Shown: positions 35,055 to 43,614 of the stretch, piece by piece
How the letters are laid out: every line of letters starts with the position of its first letter
Position numbering within the stretch: the first letter of the stretch is position 1
Source: an uncultured Oscillospiraceae bacterium
GTDB taxonomy: Bacteria > Bacillota > Clostridia > Oscillospirales > Acutalibacteraceae
Assembly (NCBI GenBank): GCA_902492895.1
Contig: CABUNG010000017.1
Location: forward strand, 1 to 49,151
Direction: 5' to 3'
Length of the DNA stretch: 49,151 bases
Made by a program: the position numbers and the translations under genes
Notes under the pieces: model-generated
The model's input: the letters and a program-made list of their open reading frames with translations, nothing else
Databases searched by the model: none
Told to the model about the DNA's origin: nothing

Positions 35055-35444
35055 ATGTTTCAGATCGATCCCCTGTCCCGCAAACCGGTTTACGAGCAGA
35101 TCATTGATCAGATGGAGCGGTTTGTTCTGACAGGTCTGCTGAAACCGGGTACCCAGCTGCCCTCGGTGCGCAGTCTGTCCATGGAACTCTCCATCAATCC
35201 GAACACCATTCAAAAAGCGTATTCGGAATTGGATCTGCGCGGCGTGATCTATTCCGTGCCCGGCATCGGCTGCTTTGTCTCGGAAAATGCCGTCGCGCTG
35301 CTGGGCGAATACCGGAGGGAAAAGCTCGGCGCGTTGGGAAAGCTTCTCCAGGATCTCGCCCTTGCGGGCATCGGCAAAGAAGAGATCCTGCGCTGTGTGG
35401 AACACGCCTATGAACCCTATCGGGACGGCCGGAAAGAGCCGTGA
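35055..35444 (+). CDS. GntR-family regulator, YtrA subfamily
   Basis: A 129-residue regulator: an N-terminal winged helix (PVYEQIIDQMERFVLTGLLKPGTQLPSVRSLSMELSINPNTIQKAY, shown here only as a reference to residues 9-54) and a short helical dimerisation tail, as in the YtrA subfamily. The ATG at 35055 has GAGGAGGT 6 nt upstream. It is the first gene of an operon with an ABC ATPase and permease, the layout of ytr-type operons induced by wall-active agents. The operator just after its promoter suggests autoregulation. Confidence 0.9.
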   Translation: MFQIDPLSRKPVYEQIIDQMERFVLTGLLKPGTQLPSVRSLSMELSINPNTIQKAYSELDLRGVIYSVPGIGCFVSENAVALLGEYRREKLGALGKLLQDLALAGIGKEEILRCVEHAYEPYRDGRKEP

Positions 35445-35481
35445 GAAACCCGTCCACAGCGGGATGAAGGGAGTCAATAGT

Positions 35482-36384
35482 ATGATCAAAGCGGAAAATC
35501 TCACCAAATCCTTTGGGGATTTTATGGCGCTGAGCAGCATCACCTGCACGATTCCGCAGGGCTGCATCTACGGCATGGTCGGATCCAACGGCGCGGGCAA
35601 ATCGACCTTCCTGCGCCTGGTCACCGGGGTGTATAAGGCGGATAAAGGGCAGGTGTCCATCGACGGCATTTCGGTTTTCGACAATCCGGCGGTGAAAAAT
35701 CAGATCGCCTATGTGCCCGATGAGCTCTATTTTCTCTCGGGGGCCAACATGGACCGGATGGCGGAGCTGTACCGGTCGATCTATCCCCGGTTTGACCGGG
35801 AACGGTACCGCAGCCTGACGGCGGCCTTCCGCCTGGATCCCCGGAAATCCCTAAACACGTTTTCCAAAGGGATGCGCCGCCAGGCGGCGACCATCCTCGC
35901 GGTATCCACGAGACCGCAGTATATCTTTTTCGACGAGACGTTCGACGGCCTCGATCCGGTTATGCGCAACCTCGTCAAGAACCTGATCACCCAGGATGTG
36001 CTGGAGCATGAGGCCACCGCCATCATCACCTCCCACTCCCTGCGGGAGCTGGAGGATACCTGCGACCAGCTCGCGCTGCTGCACAAGGGCGGACTGGTGC
36101 TGGAAAGCGACATACAAAATCTGAAAACCTCCCTGTTCAAAATCCAAATTGCCTTTTCCAGCGACTTCGGCCGGGATTCCTTTGAGGGGATCGATATCCT
36201 GCACTTCAGCAAACGCGGATCCGTCGCGAGCATGATCGTGCGGGGCGGCCGTGAGGAAACGGTCGGCCGCCTTCAAGCCATGCTGCCCATTCTCCTCGAC
36301 GTGCTCCCCCTCTCCCTCGAGGAGGTCTTCACCTATGAGATGGAGGCACTCGGCTATGCGTTCCAGGATGTGCTCGATGCTTGA
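35482..36384 (+). CDS. ABC transporter ATP-binding protein (YtrB-like)
   Basis: A 300-residue ATPase. Walker A is GSNGAGKST near residue 36. The signature region reads LNTFSKGMRRQAA instead of LSGGQ, as is common in this drug/peptide export subfamily. Walker B is YIFFDETFDGLD and the H-loop is ITSHSLRELED. The ATG at 35482 has AAGGGA upstream. It lies 37 nt after the regulator and 59 nt before the permease, so they form one operon. The substrate is unknown; relatives respond to cell-wall antibiotics. Confidence 0.92.
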   Translation: MIKAENLTKSFGDFMALSSITCTIPQGCIYGMVGSNGAGKSTFLRLVTGVYKADKGQVSIDGISVFDNPAVKNQIAYVPDELYFLSGANMDRMAELYRSIYPRFDRERYRSLTAAFRLDPRKSLNTFSKGMRRQAATILAVSTRPQYIFFDETFDGLDPVMRNLVKNLITQDVLEHEATAIITSHSLRELEDTCDQLALLHKGGLVLESDIQNLKTSLFKIQIAFSSDFGRDSFEGIDILHFSKRGSVASMIVRGGREETVGRLQAMLPILLDVLPLSLEEVFTYEMEALGYAFQDVLDA

Positions 36385-36443
36385 GAGGAGCGCCCCTTAT
36401 TCCGGTTTTGGACCGGAACAACATCGGAAAGGCAGGGTGAACG

Positions 36444-38657
36444 ATGAAAAAAAGCTGGTTTAGTTTTCGGCTGTATCAGGAAGGGCTGCGGCAGCTTCGC
36501 CTGATCGGCATCATGGGCATGGTCATTCTTGGCTTGGAGGCAATCCTCATCCCCGTGGGGCGGATCGTCAGCATCCGACAGATGGAACGCTATGCGGAGA
36601 GCAGCCGCGTATCGAAGGAGCTGCTCAATTTTCCGGAAATGCATCCGCTCCTGGTGCTGTGCTTCTGTGTGCTGGCGCCGCTGATGGTGCTGTATCTGTT
36701 TCATTTCCTCAACAAACGGAACGCGAGCGATTTTTATCACGCCATTCCGGAAACCCGGTTCTGCCTGTTTGTCAGCTTCTTTGCAGCTGTGGTGACCTGG
36801 ATTCTCGCCATCATCGTGGTGACGTCGTTTATCTCCGTCGCGATCTTTTTGTGTTTTCCGGTTTATTTTTCCGTCAACCTGACAAGCGTGCTGGTCATGT
36901 GCCTGAACGTGTTTGCCGGCAGCCTGCTTGTTGCGGCGAGCGTGGCCATCGCCATGTGTGTGACGGGAACCGTCTTTACGAATGTGATCGTGTCGCTGAT
37001 GATCATCTTCATTCCGAGACTCCTTATTTTGATGCTGGTCAACAGCGTAACCGGCAATCTCCCGCTGGTTTCCTCGACGGATTTCATCCCGCTGCTCGAT
37101 ATTCAGTACAACGTTCCGGTGGGAACCGTGCTGTTCATGATGGGCGGCGGCGGAGCCCTGACGCAGTGGCAAAGCGGGGTATACACCCTGGTGCTGGCCC
37201 TGGTATACAGCGTTTGTGCCGCACTCCTCTTCCGGGTGCGCAGAAGTGAAGCGGCCGGACAGTCCGCGCCCAACCGCATCCTGCAGGCGGTTTACCGTCT
37301 GGTGCTGTCCATGGTCGTTTGTTCGATCGCGTGCTACAGCATATTCGAAGACTCGATCAGCCGGAGCCAAAACGCGGGGTATCATCGGAGTTTTTATGAG
37401 TACCTGGTGCTGTATGTCATCGCGCTGGTGGTCTTTTTCCTGTATGAATTGATTACCACCCGTAAATGGAGCAACCTGGTGCGTTCGCTGCCGTCCCTGC
37501 TGGTCTTGGTGCTTCTCAATGTGGCGCTGGTCGGGGGGATGACGGGACTCTATCGTTCGGCGCTCTCCTTTTCGCCCGAGGCCAACGACATCTCGGCCGT
37601 CCGCATTCTGTCCAGCGGCCGGAACGGCAGCTATTTTGCGGCCCGGACCGAACACATCGACATCACGGATGAAAACGCACGGACCGTCATCGCCCGGCAG
37701 CTGAAAACGGCGGTTAAAATCTGCGGGCGGTCCCGGAGCGATTATTACCAGTATGTGGATCAGAATACGGTGATGCGGGTGGCCATCCGGAGCCGCGGCG
37801 TGACCCACGTGCGCAACATCCCTATGCGGGATGAAGATATGGAAACCCTTGCAAGGCCCCTCGCCGACATCGAGGAATACCGCCGTATTTATCAGCAGCT
37901 TCCCCGTCTGGGCCAGAATTCCACCACGGTCAGCCTCGGCCGGACCACCCTGAGCGACGTGGCTGTGCGCGAACTCTACAACACGCTCTGCGACGAAGTG
38001 GCGTCTATGCCGTTTGAAAAGTGGTATCCCCTGATCTCCGCGCAGAACGACGAATATTATTACGGAAAATACCCCGTCGAGATCGTGCAGAAGAACGGGA
38101 TGCAGTCGCTCGATTTGCTCCATATCTCAACCGCGCTCGGCCCCGAACGGTACTCCTTTTCGATTCCGCTCTATACGACTCTTGAGAAGAGCTGCAGCAC
38201 CTATCTGAAACTGTTTAGGCAAAACAGCCCAAACAGCCAGGATCAAAAGGTGATTCTCCAATTGCTTGCCGAGGGCGGCTGGCGGGACGGCGACAGCCTC
38301 ACGGTGACCGGATACAATATCCAATCCAATGGCACCCAGTGGAGAAGTACCACGTTGTATTCGGATATCCTGAAATCCAATAAGGAGAATGCCGCGGCGT
38401 TTGCGGATGATCTGCTCACTCATCTGGAAGAGGACCCGGACGTGACGAAACCGCTCTATTATATCGTGCTGCAGAAGCAGGACAGCAGCGATCGGTACGG
38501 CAGCTCGTATACCCAATATGCGGCGTTTTTCCAGTCCGATACCGCCGAACTTCCAGCCCTGCTCAAGGCCGGGGATTCGTTCGACGCAGTCTACACCTAT
38601 CCAACGAAGGTTTATAACGGCGCACAGGTATCGAGTATCGTACAGCCAGCCGAATAA
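36444..38657 (+). CDS. ABC transporter permease with large extracellular domain
   Basis: A 737-residue membrane protein. The N-terminal half (to about residue 375) has roughly nine or ten hydrophobic segments, for example LIGIMGMVILGLEAILIPV and VNLTSVLVMCLNVFAGSLLV. The C-terminal 360 residues are hydrophilic and presumably extracellular, with repeated Ser/Tyr-rich strands. This layout matches permeases that partner YtrB-like ATPases. The ATG has AAGGCAGGG upstream. With the ATPase it probably exports or senses a wall-related compound; this is inferred from the operon type. Confidence 0.85.
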   Translation: MKKSWFSFRLYQEGLRQLRLIGIMGMVILGLEAILIPVGRIVSIRQMERYAESSRVSKELLNFPEMHPLLVLCFCVLAPLMVLYLFHFLNKRNASDFYHAIPETRFCLFVSFFAAVVTWILAIIVVTSFISVAIFLCFPVYFSVNLTSVLVMCLNVFAGSLLVAASVAIAMCVTGTVFTNVIVSLMIIFIPRLLILMLVNSVTGNLPLVSSTDFIPLLDIQYNVPVGTVLFMMGGGGALTQWQSGVYTLVLALVYSVCAALLFRVRRSEAAGQSAPNRILQAVYRLVLSMVVCSIACYSIFEDSISRSQNAGYHRSFYEYLVLYVIALVVFFLYELITTRKWSNLVRSLPSLLVLVLLNVALVGGMTGLYRSALSFSPEANDISAVRILSSGRNGSYFAARTEHIDITDENARTVIARQLKTAVKICGRSRSDYYQYVDQNTVMRVAIRSRGVTHVRNIPMRDEDMETLARPLADIEEYRRIYQQLPRLGQNSTTVSLGRTTLSDVAVRELYNTLCDEVASMPFEKWYPLISAQNDEYYYGKYPVEIVQKNGMQSLDLLHISTALGPERYSFSIPLYTTLEKSCSTYLKLFRQNSPNSQDQKVILQLLAEGGWRDGDSLTVTGYNIQSNGTQWRSTTLYSDILKSNKENAAAFADDLLTHLEEDPDVTKPLYYIVLQKQDSSDRYGSSYTQYAAFFQSDTAELPALLKAGDSFDAVYTYPTKVYNGAQVSSIVQPAE

Positions 38658-38665
38658 AGTGCCCT

Positions 38666-38698
38666 GGCGGCGGATGCATGCATCCGCCGCCGTTTTTT
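38666..38698 (+). terminator. Terminator of the GntR/ABC operon
   Basis: GGCGGCGGATG (38666-38676) pairs with CATCCGCCGCC (38681-38691), followed by G and six T. Confidence 0.9.
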
Positions 38699-38703
38699 AA
38701 ATA

Positions 38704-38778
38704 GGGGACAGAAGTGAAAACAGCCCAGTCCAGACACGGAACGGGTTGTTTTGCATCGGCTGTCCCTTTGTCTGGACT
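38704..38778 (+). ncRNA. Segment with nested stems and a pseudoknot pairing
   Basis: GGGACAG (38705-38711) pairs with CTGTCCC (38760-38766). Inside it AAAACAGCCC (38717-38726) pairs with GGGTTGTTTT (38743-38752) with one G-U. The loop sequence AGTCCAGAC (38727-38735) is fully complementary to GTCTGGACT (38770-38778) just outside the stem. The G-U pair becomes A:C on the other strand, favouring a plus-strand RNA. An inverted-repeat remnant of a transposon is the alternative. Confidence 0.4.
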
Positions 38779-38889
38779 TTTCGGGGGCTTGCGTCGAATC
38801 CCACCGAATAGGAAGGCATAATCTCGTTCATATGTGAATTTTTTTTGTTAAATAATTCCTGAAAAACAAAAAAAAGGATGTATACGGCT

Positions 38890-38918
38890 TTGCGGTTTGG
38901 CGAAATCTGGTGTAGAAT
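38890..38918 (+). promoter_or_regulatory. Promoter of the XRE-family regulator gene
   Basis: TTGCGG (38890-38895), a 17-nt spacer and TAGAAT (38913-38918). Confidence 0.5.
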
Positions 38919-38946
38919 GTCAGCATCAGTGGAAAGGAGCGGTATT

Positions 38947-39594
38947 ATGGAAGATTACAGGCGTTTGCTTGGCGACAATGTTCGTAAGCAGCGGGAGCTT
39001 CTGCTGCTTACACAGGAGGAGCTGGCCCATCGCATCAACAAGGATCCATCCTATATCGGACGGGTAGAACGCGGGGCCGTCAATGCGACGCTCGACAATA
39101 TTCTGAAAATTACACAGGGGCTGCAGATGGAGCCCGCTCAGCTCTTTCAAAAGGACCGCCCCGACCGCCTGCGGGACTATATTCCGGATGTGGAGCTGAG
39201 TTCCCTCGACGCCGAGCAGCGGCATATGTCGCTCGTGATTTTAAAGGTGCTGACAATGGTCGTCAACCGGGCGGAACCGGACGACAGCTATGCACTGCTG
39301 CTCCGGGACCGCATGCTGCAAACCGTTCCTTTCACTTCCTATACGATGGTCTCTTCCCACCGCCTGATCGACCGGCACCGGGTGCAGGTATACGGAATCC
39401 AAGCCACGCAGCATCGGTTTGACGGCACTGTCCGGCAGCGGGTGATCCCCGAACTGTCTACCAACCGCATCGTAGTCGAAAATCTGATCAAACGTCTGAA
39501 CAACGCGTTCGTGCCGTTTGCGCAGCTGGATGAAATCCTGGAAGATTTCATCGCCGGAGACTACCAGCTGTATCCCGACGGGATGCCGACCTAA
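38947..39594 (+). CDS. XRE-family transcriptional regulator with C-terminal domain
   Basis: A 215-residue protein. Residues 5-60 form a helix-turn-helix (NVRKQRELLLLTQEELAHRI, KDPSYIGRVERGAVNATLDN). The C-terminal 100 residues (MVSSHRLIDRHRVQVYGIQATQ and onward) resemble a small clostridial domain that I would tentatively place in DUF6514. The ATG has AAAGGAG 7 nt upstream. Targets are unknown; there is no obvious operon partner, and the next gene is 102 nt away with no clear promoter. Confidence 0.85.
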   Translation: MEDYRRLLGDNVRKQRELLLLTQEELAHRINKDPSYIGRVERGAVNATLDNILKITQGLQMEPAQLFQKDRPDRLRDYIPDVELSSLDAEQRHMSLVILKVLTMVVNRAEPDDSYALLLRDRMLQTVPFTSYTMVSSHRLIDRHRVQVYGIQATQHRFDGTVRQRVIPELSTNRIVVENLIKRLNNAFVPFAQLDEILEDFIAGDYQLYPDGMPT

Positions 39595-39696
39595 TGACGC
39601 CTTTTTGCGTAATTTTCTTCATTTGCCTGTCCAAATCGGCCGAAACACTGTCAAACCCTCCGCCGGGCGCATACCCTGCTATTGAGGTGATGACAG

Positions 39697-40503
39697 ATGT
39701 TTTATGTTTGTTCCCACGGAGTGAAAATCGCCGTGTATGATCCGAATCCGCACGGACGGGAGACGGTGCTGCTCATCCATGGCTGGCCCATGACCCACGA
39801 CCTGTTCGAATACCAGACGAACATGCTGATTCAGGCGGGGTACCGCCCCGTTCTGCTGGATCTGCGCGGCTTCGGCAAATCGGATGCCCCGGCGCTTGGC
39901 TATACATATACCGATATGGCGGCCGATCTGTACAGCGTGATCCAGACGCTCCACCTGTGCGGGATCACCCTTGTGGGATACGGAATGGGTGGCGGGGTGG
40001 CGCTGCGGTATATCCGGCGGTACCACGGATTCGGCGTCAAAAAGCTGATCCTGCTCGCGGCAGGATCTCCCTGCTGGACCGAACGATCCGGGTTTCCGTA
40101 TGGGATGCCGCGCCAGACGGCCACGGATCTGATCCGCCTGGCCATGGCCGACCGGCCGCAGTTCGCAGAGGTGTTCACCGAGCTGCTCTTCGCCAAGGAA
40201 CACAGCGACGCGGCCCTGCACTGGTTCCGGGATGTGGTGCTGTCGGCTTCCTCGACGGCCACGATTCAAAGCGGCTACACCTACCGTGACGAAGACGGGC
40301 GGGAGGATCTCGCCTATGTACAGGTGCCCACCGCGATTTTCCAGGGCGGGCGGGATCCGCTGGTTTCCGATGCCCTGACCGATTATCAGCGGCGCGGAAT
40401 TCCGGGCGCCTGCCTCTATATGTTCCCGGAAAGCGGGCATGGGCTGGTGTATGACGAGCGGGAGGACTTTAACCGCTGTTTCCTTGAATTCCTGAAACGG
40501 TGA
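39697..40503 (+). CDS. Alpha/beta hydrolase-fold protein lacking the serine nucleophile
   Basis: A 268-residue protein close to the arylesterase/haloperoxidase group. The oxyanion segment LLIHGWPMTHDLFEYQ and the LDLRGFGKSD strand are normal. The nucleophile elbow reads LVGYGMGGGVALRY: Gly96 stands where the family has Ser (G-x-S-x-G). The other two triad positions look intact, Asp220 in FQGGRDPLV and His248 in ESGHGLVYDE. It may be catalytically inactive or use other chemistry; no frameshift explains the change. The ATG has GAGGTG 7 nt upstream. Confidence 0.88.
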   Translation: MFYVCSHGVKIAVYDPNPHGRETVLLIHGWPMTHDLFEYQTNMLIQAGYRPVLLDLRGFGKSDAPALGYTYTDMAADLYSVIQTLHLCGITLVGYGMGGGVALRYIRRYHGFGVKKLILLAAGSPCWTERSGFPYGMPRQTATDLIRLAMADRPQFAEVFTELLFAKEHSDAALHWFRDVVLSASSTATIQSGYTYRDEDGREDLAYVQVPTAIFQGGRDPLVSDALTDYQRRGIPGACLYMFPESGHGLVYDEREDFNRCFLEFLKR

Positions 40504-40558
40504 ACAGGCGGCTTGCTTTGGATGCAGGGGGTTTCTCCATGCTTCGCTGCCGGGTGTC

Positions 40559-40596
40559 GGAACAGGGCGGCTATGGCAGAATAGCCGCCCTGTTCC
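40559..40596. terminator. Strong palindromic hairpin after the hydrolase gene
   Basis: A 16-bp perfect stem GGAACAGGGCGGCTAT (40559-40574) and its complement (40581-40596) with a GGCAGA loop. No T run follows, so terminator use is likely but not proven. Confidence 0.6.
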
Positions 40597-40630
40597 GTCT
40601 CTCGAGGGAACGGAGCGGTCAACCATGCCT

Positions 40631-40659
40631 TGCCTTTTCTGTCCCGGCGTGGTACACTG
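40631..40659 (+). promoter_or_regulatory. Promoter of the MFS transporter gene
   Basis: TTGCCT (40631-40636), a 17-nt spacer and TACACT (40654-40659). It lies within the over-long version of the frame and so supports the start at 40717. Confidence 0.6.
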
Positions 40660-40716
40660 AGCGGACCGGGGCCGCGTTCGGCGATCGTAAAAGGCCCGGG
40701 AGAAAGAGGAACACGC

Positions 40717-42012
40717 ATGTCTCAATCCCCTTCCCCCTCCGCGTATCGGAGCTGGCAGGCCCGAACAGGGCTGTTTCTGTTCGGCCAGACGGTTTCGCTG
40801 TTCGGATCGTCTCTTGTACAGTATGCCATCGTTTGGTACATCACCCTGACGACCTCCTCCGGCCTGATGATGACGATCTCCACCCTGTGCGGCTTTCTGC
40901 CGCAGATCGCCATTTCGCTGTTTGCCGGGGTCTGGGCCGACCGTTTCAACCGTAAATTCCTGATCATGCTTTCTGACTCGCTCATCGCCGCATCCACGCT
41001 GATTCTGGCCCTGCTATTTCTCGCGGGATATCAGCAGCTGTGGCTGCTGTTCCTGATTTCCGCTATCCGGTCGGCGGGCGCGGGGGTGCAGACGCCCGCC
41101 GTCAACGCCCTGATTCCCCAGCTGGTTCCGCCGGATAAGCTCATGCGGGTCAACGGCATCAACGGGAGTATGCAGTCCCTGACCATGATCGTTTCCCCCG
41201 CGGTGGCGGGATGGATTCTCTCCGTGGTCGGGATGAACCTGAGTCCGGTTCTTTTTATCGATCTCGCCACGGCGGTGGTAGGGGTCGGCCTGCTGGGTCT
41301 TCTGCGGGTTCCCCGCCTGCCTCGCGCAGAGACGGCGGCCGGACCGCTGCAGGATCTGCGCAACGGCGTCTCATATGTGTTGGGGCACCGGTTTCTGCGG
41401 ATGCTGCTGGTGGTGTATGCGGTGCTGATGTTTCTCATCACGCCCGCGGCCATGCTGACGCCGCTGATGATCGAAAGGACCTACGGGGACGAAGTGTGGC
41501 GCCTGACGTGGAATGAAGTGCTCTTCAGCCTGGGCTCCGTCATCGGCGGGATCCTCATCGCGGCGTGGGGTGGTTTCCGGAACCGGATTCACACCATCGT
41601 GCTGGCCGGAGCGGTATTCGGCGTGATGACGGTGCTGATGGGCGTTCTTCCCGGGTTTGTGGTGTATCTCGTTTTGGTTTTTCTGACCGGCATCTCCATG
41701 CCCTTTTTCAACTCACCCAGCATCGTGCTGCTCCAGGAAAAAGTGGAGCCGGAAATGCAGGGACGGGTGTTCAGCTTTGTCCAGATTGTCGGATCGGCGG
41801 CGTTGCCGCTCGGCATGGTGGTATTCGGCCCTCTGGCGGATTTGGTGGGAAGGGTGCAGATTTTGCTGATCGTCACCGGTATCGGGATTCTGATTCTGTC
41901 CGGACTGATCCTGCGATGCCGCACATTGGTAGCGGAGGGCAGGCCCTCCGGGGATTCTTCCCCGGATCCGGGCATGTCGATGCCGGAAGAAGCCTCCCAG
42001 CCTGAAGAATAG
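40717..42012 (+). CDS. MFS transporter (macrolide efflux-like)
   Basis: A 431-residue membrane protein with about 12 helices. LFLFGQTVSLFGSSLVQYAIVWYIT at the start, FAGVWADRFNRK in the loop after helix 2 and QTPAVNALIPQLVPPDKLMRVNG are typical of the MFS_3 group that includes MefA-type exporters and EntS. It probably exports a small hydrophobic compound by proton exchange; the substrate is unknown. The ATG at 40717 has AAGAGGA 8 nt upstream. The C-terminal tail is polar and acidic. Confidence 0.9.
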   Translation: MSQSPSPSAYRSWQARTGLFLFGQTVSLFGSSLVQYAIVWYITLTTSSGLMMTISTLCGFLPQIAISLFAGVWADRFNRKFLIMLSDSLIAASTLILALLFLAGYQQLWLLFLISAIRSAGAGVQTPAVNALIPQLVPPDKLMRVNGINGSMQSLTMIVSPAVAGWILSVVGMNLSPVLFIDLATAVVGVGLLGLLRVPRLPRAETAAGPLQDLRNGVSYVLGHRFLRMLLVVYAVLMFLITPAAMLTPLMIERTYGDEVWRLTWNEVLFSLGSVIGGILIAAWGGFRNRIHTIVLAGAVFGVMTVLMGVLPGFVVYLVLVFLTGISMPFFNSPSIVLLQEKVEPEMQGRVFSFVQIVGSAALPLGMVVFGPLADLVGRVQILLIVTGIGILILSGLILRCRTLVAEGRPSGDSSPDPGMSMPEEASQPEE

Positions 42013-42017
42013 ATGCA

Positions 42018-42050
42018 AAACCCCCGGGTTCAGAAGAACCCGGGGGTTTG
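42018..42050. terminator. Bidirectional terminator between MFS and Usp-like genes
   Basis: A 14-bp perfect stem AAACCCCCGGGTTC/GAACCCGGGGGTTT with an AGAA loop, flanked by A and T runs. Confidence 0.88.
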
Positions 42051-42080
42051 TTGACAAAACGAGCCGTGAAACAGGGAATT

Positions 42081-42515
42081 TTAGGTGCCGTGCCGTACAG
42101 GCGGCGCCTGCTGGAATGCGGGGAAGGTCACCATATGGCCGTCTTCGTCCACGATCGACATGGGAAGTTCGGGAAGCAGCCCCTTGACGGTTTCGATAAA
42201 CAGATTGCTGTCTGCCCCCGGCGCACCGCTGACGATGTGCATGGCGTTGGTCTGACGGGCGTGCACGGCGGCTGTGAGCGCCGGATCGTCGTTGAAATAA
42301 ACCGTCATTTCGGCGCCGAGCCGGCCGGAGATATTGTACAGGGTCTGAAGGGTGTCCGCGGTTTTGGAGGAGACAAGTCCCTGCGGCAGCACGCTGACCA
42401 CTTTGACCGGGACCCCGTATTGTCCCGCGATTTCCGCGCCCGCAGATATCAAACGCCGGCAGGCCGGCTGGCTGGTTACGCATACTAACACGTTGGCTTC
42501 GGCCATATTGTCCAT
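42081..42515 (-). CDS. Universal stress protein-like nucleotide-binding domain protein
   Basis: A 144-residue protein with the alternating strand-helix pattern of Usp domains, closest in style to the Usp part of KdpD. ANVLVCVTSQPACRRLISAGAEIA is the first strand and helix, GVPVKVVSVLP the second strand. It lacks the usual G-x2-G-x9-G-S/T motif; ATP binding is doubtful. The start is uncertain: ATG 42515 is used here, but TTG 42524 lies closer to the AAAGG site and ATG 42506 is also possible. It is monocistronic. Confidence 0.7.
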   Translation of the reverse strand: MDNMAEANVLVCVTSQPACRRLISAGAEIAGQYGVPVKVVSVLPQGLVSSKTADTLQTLYNISGRLGAEMTVYFNDDPALTAAVHARQTNAMHIVSGAPGADSNLFIETVKGLLPELPMSIVDEDGHMVTFPAFQQAPPVRHGT

Positions 42516-42669
42516 GATAGGCAATCATCCTTTCCATCGTCAGGGTGTGTTCTTCAGTGCATACTTATGATACCCCGGGCTTGTGTAAGAACCATAAACA
42601 AAAAATGTACAACTTCTTAAGAATTTGAAAACAGAAAATCGGTGATTCTACCGGAATTCGGCCGATACC

Positions 42670-42697
42670 TTGACATCCTGGCGAAATATGGTATACT
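42670..42697 (+). promoter_or_regulatory. Promoter of the ECF S-component gene
   Basis: TTGACA (42670-42675), a 16-nt spacer and TATACT (42692-42697). Confidence 0.75.
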
Positions 42698-42710
42698 GAA
42701 GCCAATTGAT

Positions 42711-42745
42711 ATATTCCTAGTATTTAAGTATGAATACAGGGATAT
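42711..42745 (+). promoter_or_regulatory. Leader hairpin just before the ribosome binding site of the ECF gene
   Basis: ATATTCCT (42711-42718) pairs with AGGGATAT (42738-42745) with one G-U, and GTATT with AATAC, leaving one bulged A. It ends 4 nt before GAGGAGG and could affect translation; no known riboswitch recognised. Confidence 0.4.
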
Positions 42746-42763
42746 TATGAGGAGGATATGGTT

Positions 42764-43522
42764 ATGGGAGATCGAAAAACGGGTCAGTTGTCCAGGGACC
42801 AAATTCTGCGTCTGGTGCTTACGGCGCTGTTTGCGGCCATCTGCTTTGTGGTCATTTGGCTCAAAATCCCGATCGGGGAACAGTTCGTGCATCCGGGCAA
42901 CGCCATGTGCATTCTGGCGGCGCTTCTTCTAGGCGGAGTTCCGGGCGGAATCGCGGGGTCCATCGGCATGGGGCTGTTCGACCTTCTGTTTTATCCCACC
43001 TCCATTTTTAAAACCCTGATTCTCAAGTTTTTAATGGGATTGATCGCGGGCCTGATTTTCCACTATGGCAAAAAACGGCCGCAGAGCCGGCCGCAGATCG
43101 GGCTGGCGGCCGCTTCGGGGCTGTCTCTGGTTTTCGGGCTGTGGATTCTGATTACCTATCTCGGCAAAGAAACGAAAGAACTCACCCTGCTGATGCCCAG
43201 CTTGTTCCTGCTGATTTTGGGCGGGGTGTTGGCTGTGGTCCTGGCCGTTTCGCTGTCCACCAAAAAGATCGGCCACGTGACGCTGTACGCCATACTGGGC
43301 GCCACGGCCGGCGTCGCCTTCAACGTTGCCGGAGAATTCGTGTGGAAAACGGCCGAGAATCTGCTGTACGGCATGCCCTTTAACGCGGCGGTTGCGGCCA
43401 CAATCGTCAAAATTCCGGCCACCTTCCTGAATGGGTCCTTCTCGGTTTTCCTGGCGGTGCTGCTCTACCTGCCGATCCGCTCTGCACTGCAGAAGGCCAA
43501 GCTGGATTCCATGCTCGCCTGA
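42764..43522 (+). CDS. ECF transporter S component
   Basis: A 252-residue membrane protein with six or seven helices. The first helix region LRLVLTALFAAICFVVIWLKIPIG, then HPGNAMCILAALLLGGVPGGIAGSIG and FKTLILKFLMGLIAGLIFHYGKK, has the pattern of vitamin-specific S components of energy-coupling factor transporters, which work with a shared EcfT and two ATPases encoded elsewhere. The size is larger than usual (about 190 residues) because of an inserted pair of helices in the middle. The vitamin is unknown. The ATG at 42764 is 8 nt after AGGAGG; the one at 42758 is too close. Confidence 0.85.
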   Translation: MGDRKTGQLSRDQILRLVLTALFAAICFVVIWLKIPIGEQFVHPGNAMCILAALLLGGVPGGIAGSIGMGLFDLLFYPTSIFKTLILKFLMGLIAGLIFHYGKKRPQSRPQIGLAAASGLSLVFGLWILITYLGKETKELTLLMPSLFLLILGGVLAVVLAVSLSTKKIGHVTLYAILGATAGVAFNVAGEFVWKTAENLLYGMPFNAAVAATIVKIPATFLNGSFSVFLAVLLYLPIRSALQKAKLDSMLA

Positions 43523-43533
43523 TCGGACCGGAA

Positions 43534-43562
43534 TGGACAGGCTCGCCGAAACGTGCTATAAT
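43534..43562 (+). promoter_or_regulatory. Promoter of the MBL-fold hydrolase gene
   Basis: TGGACA (43534-43539), a 17-nt spacer and TATAAT (43557-43562). Confidence 0.75.
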
Positions 43563-43614
43563 CGAGCTCCTGCCAGGGCTTTGATGTTATCCATGTGTTT
43601 GGAGGGGGTCTGTC

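Noticed and set aside
36354..38123. A 589-codon minus-strand frame opposite the ABC permease
   Set aside because: His/Gln/Arg-rich translation typical of antisense shadows; the permease on the plus strand fits the operon.
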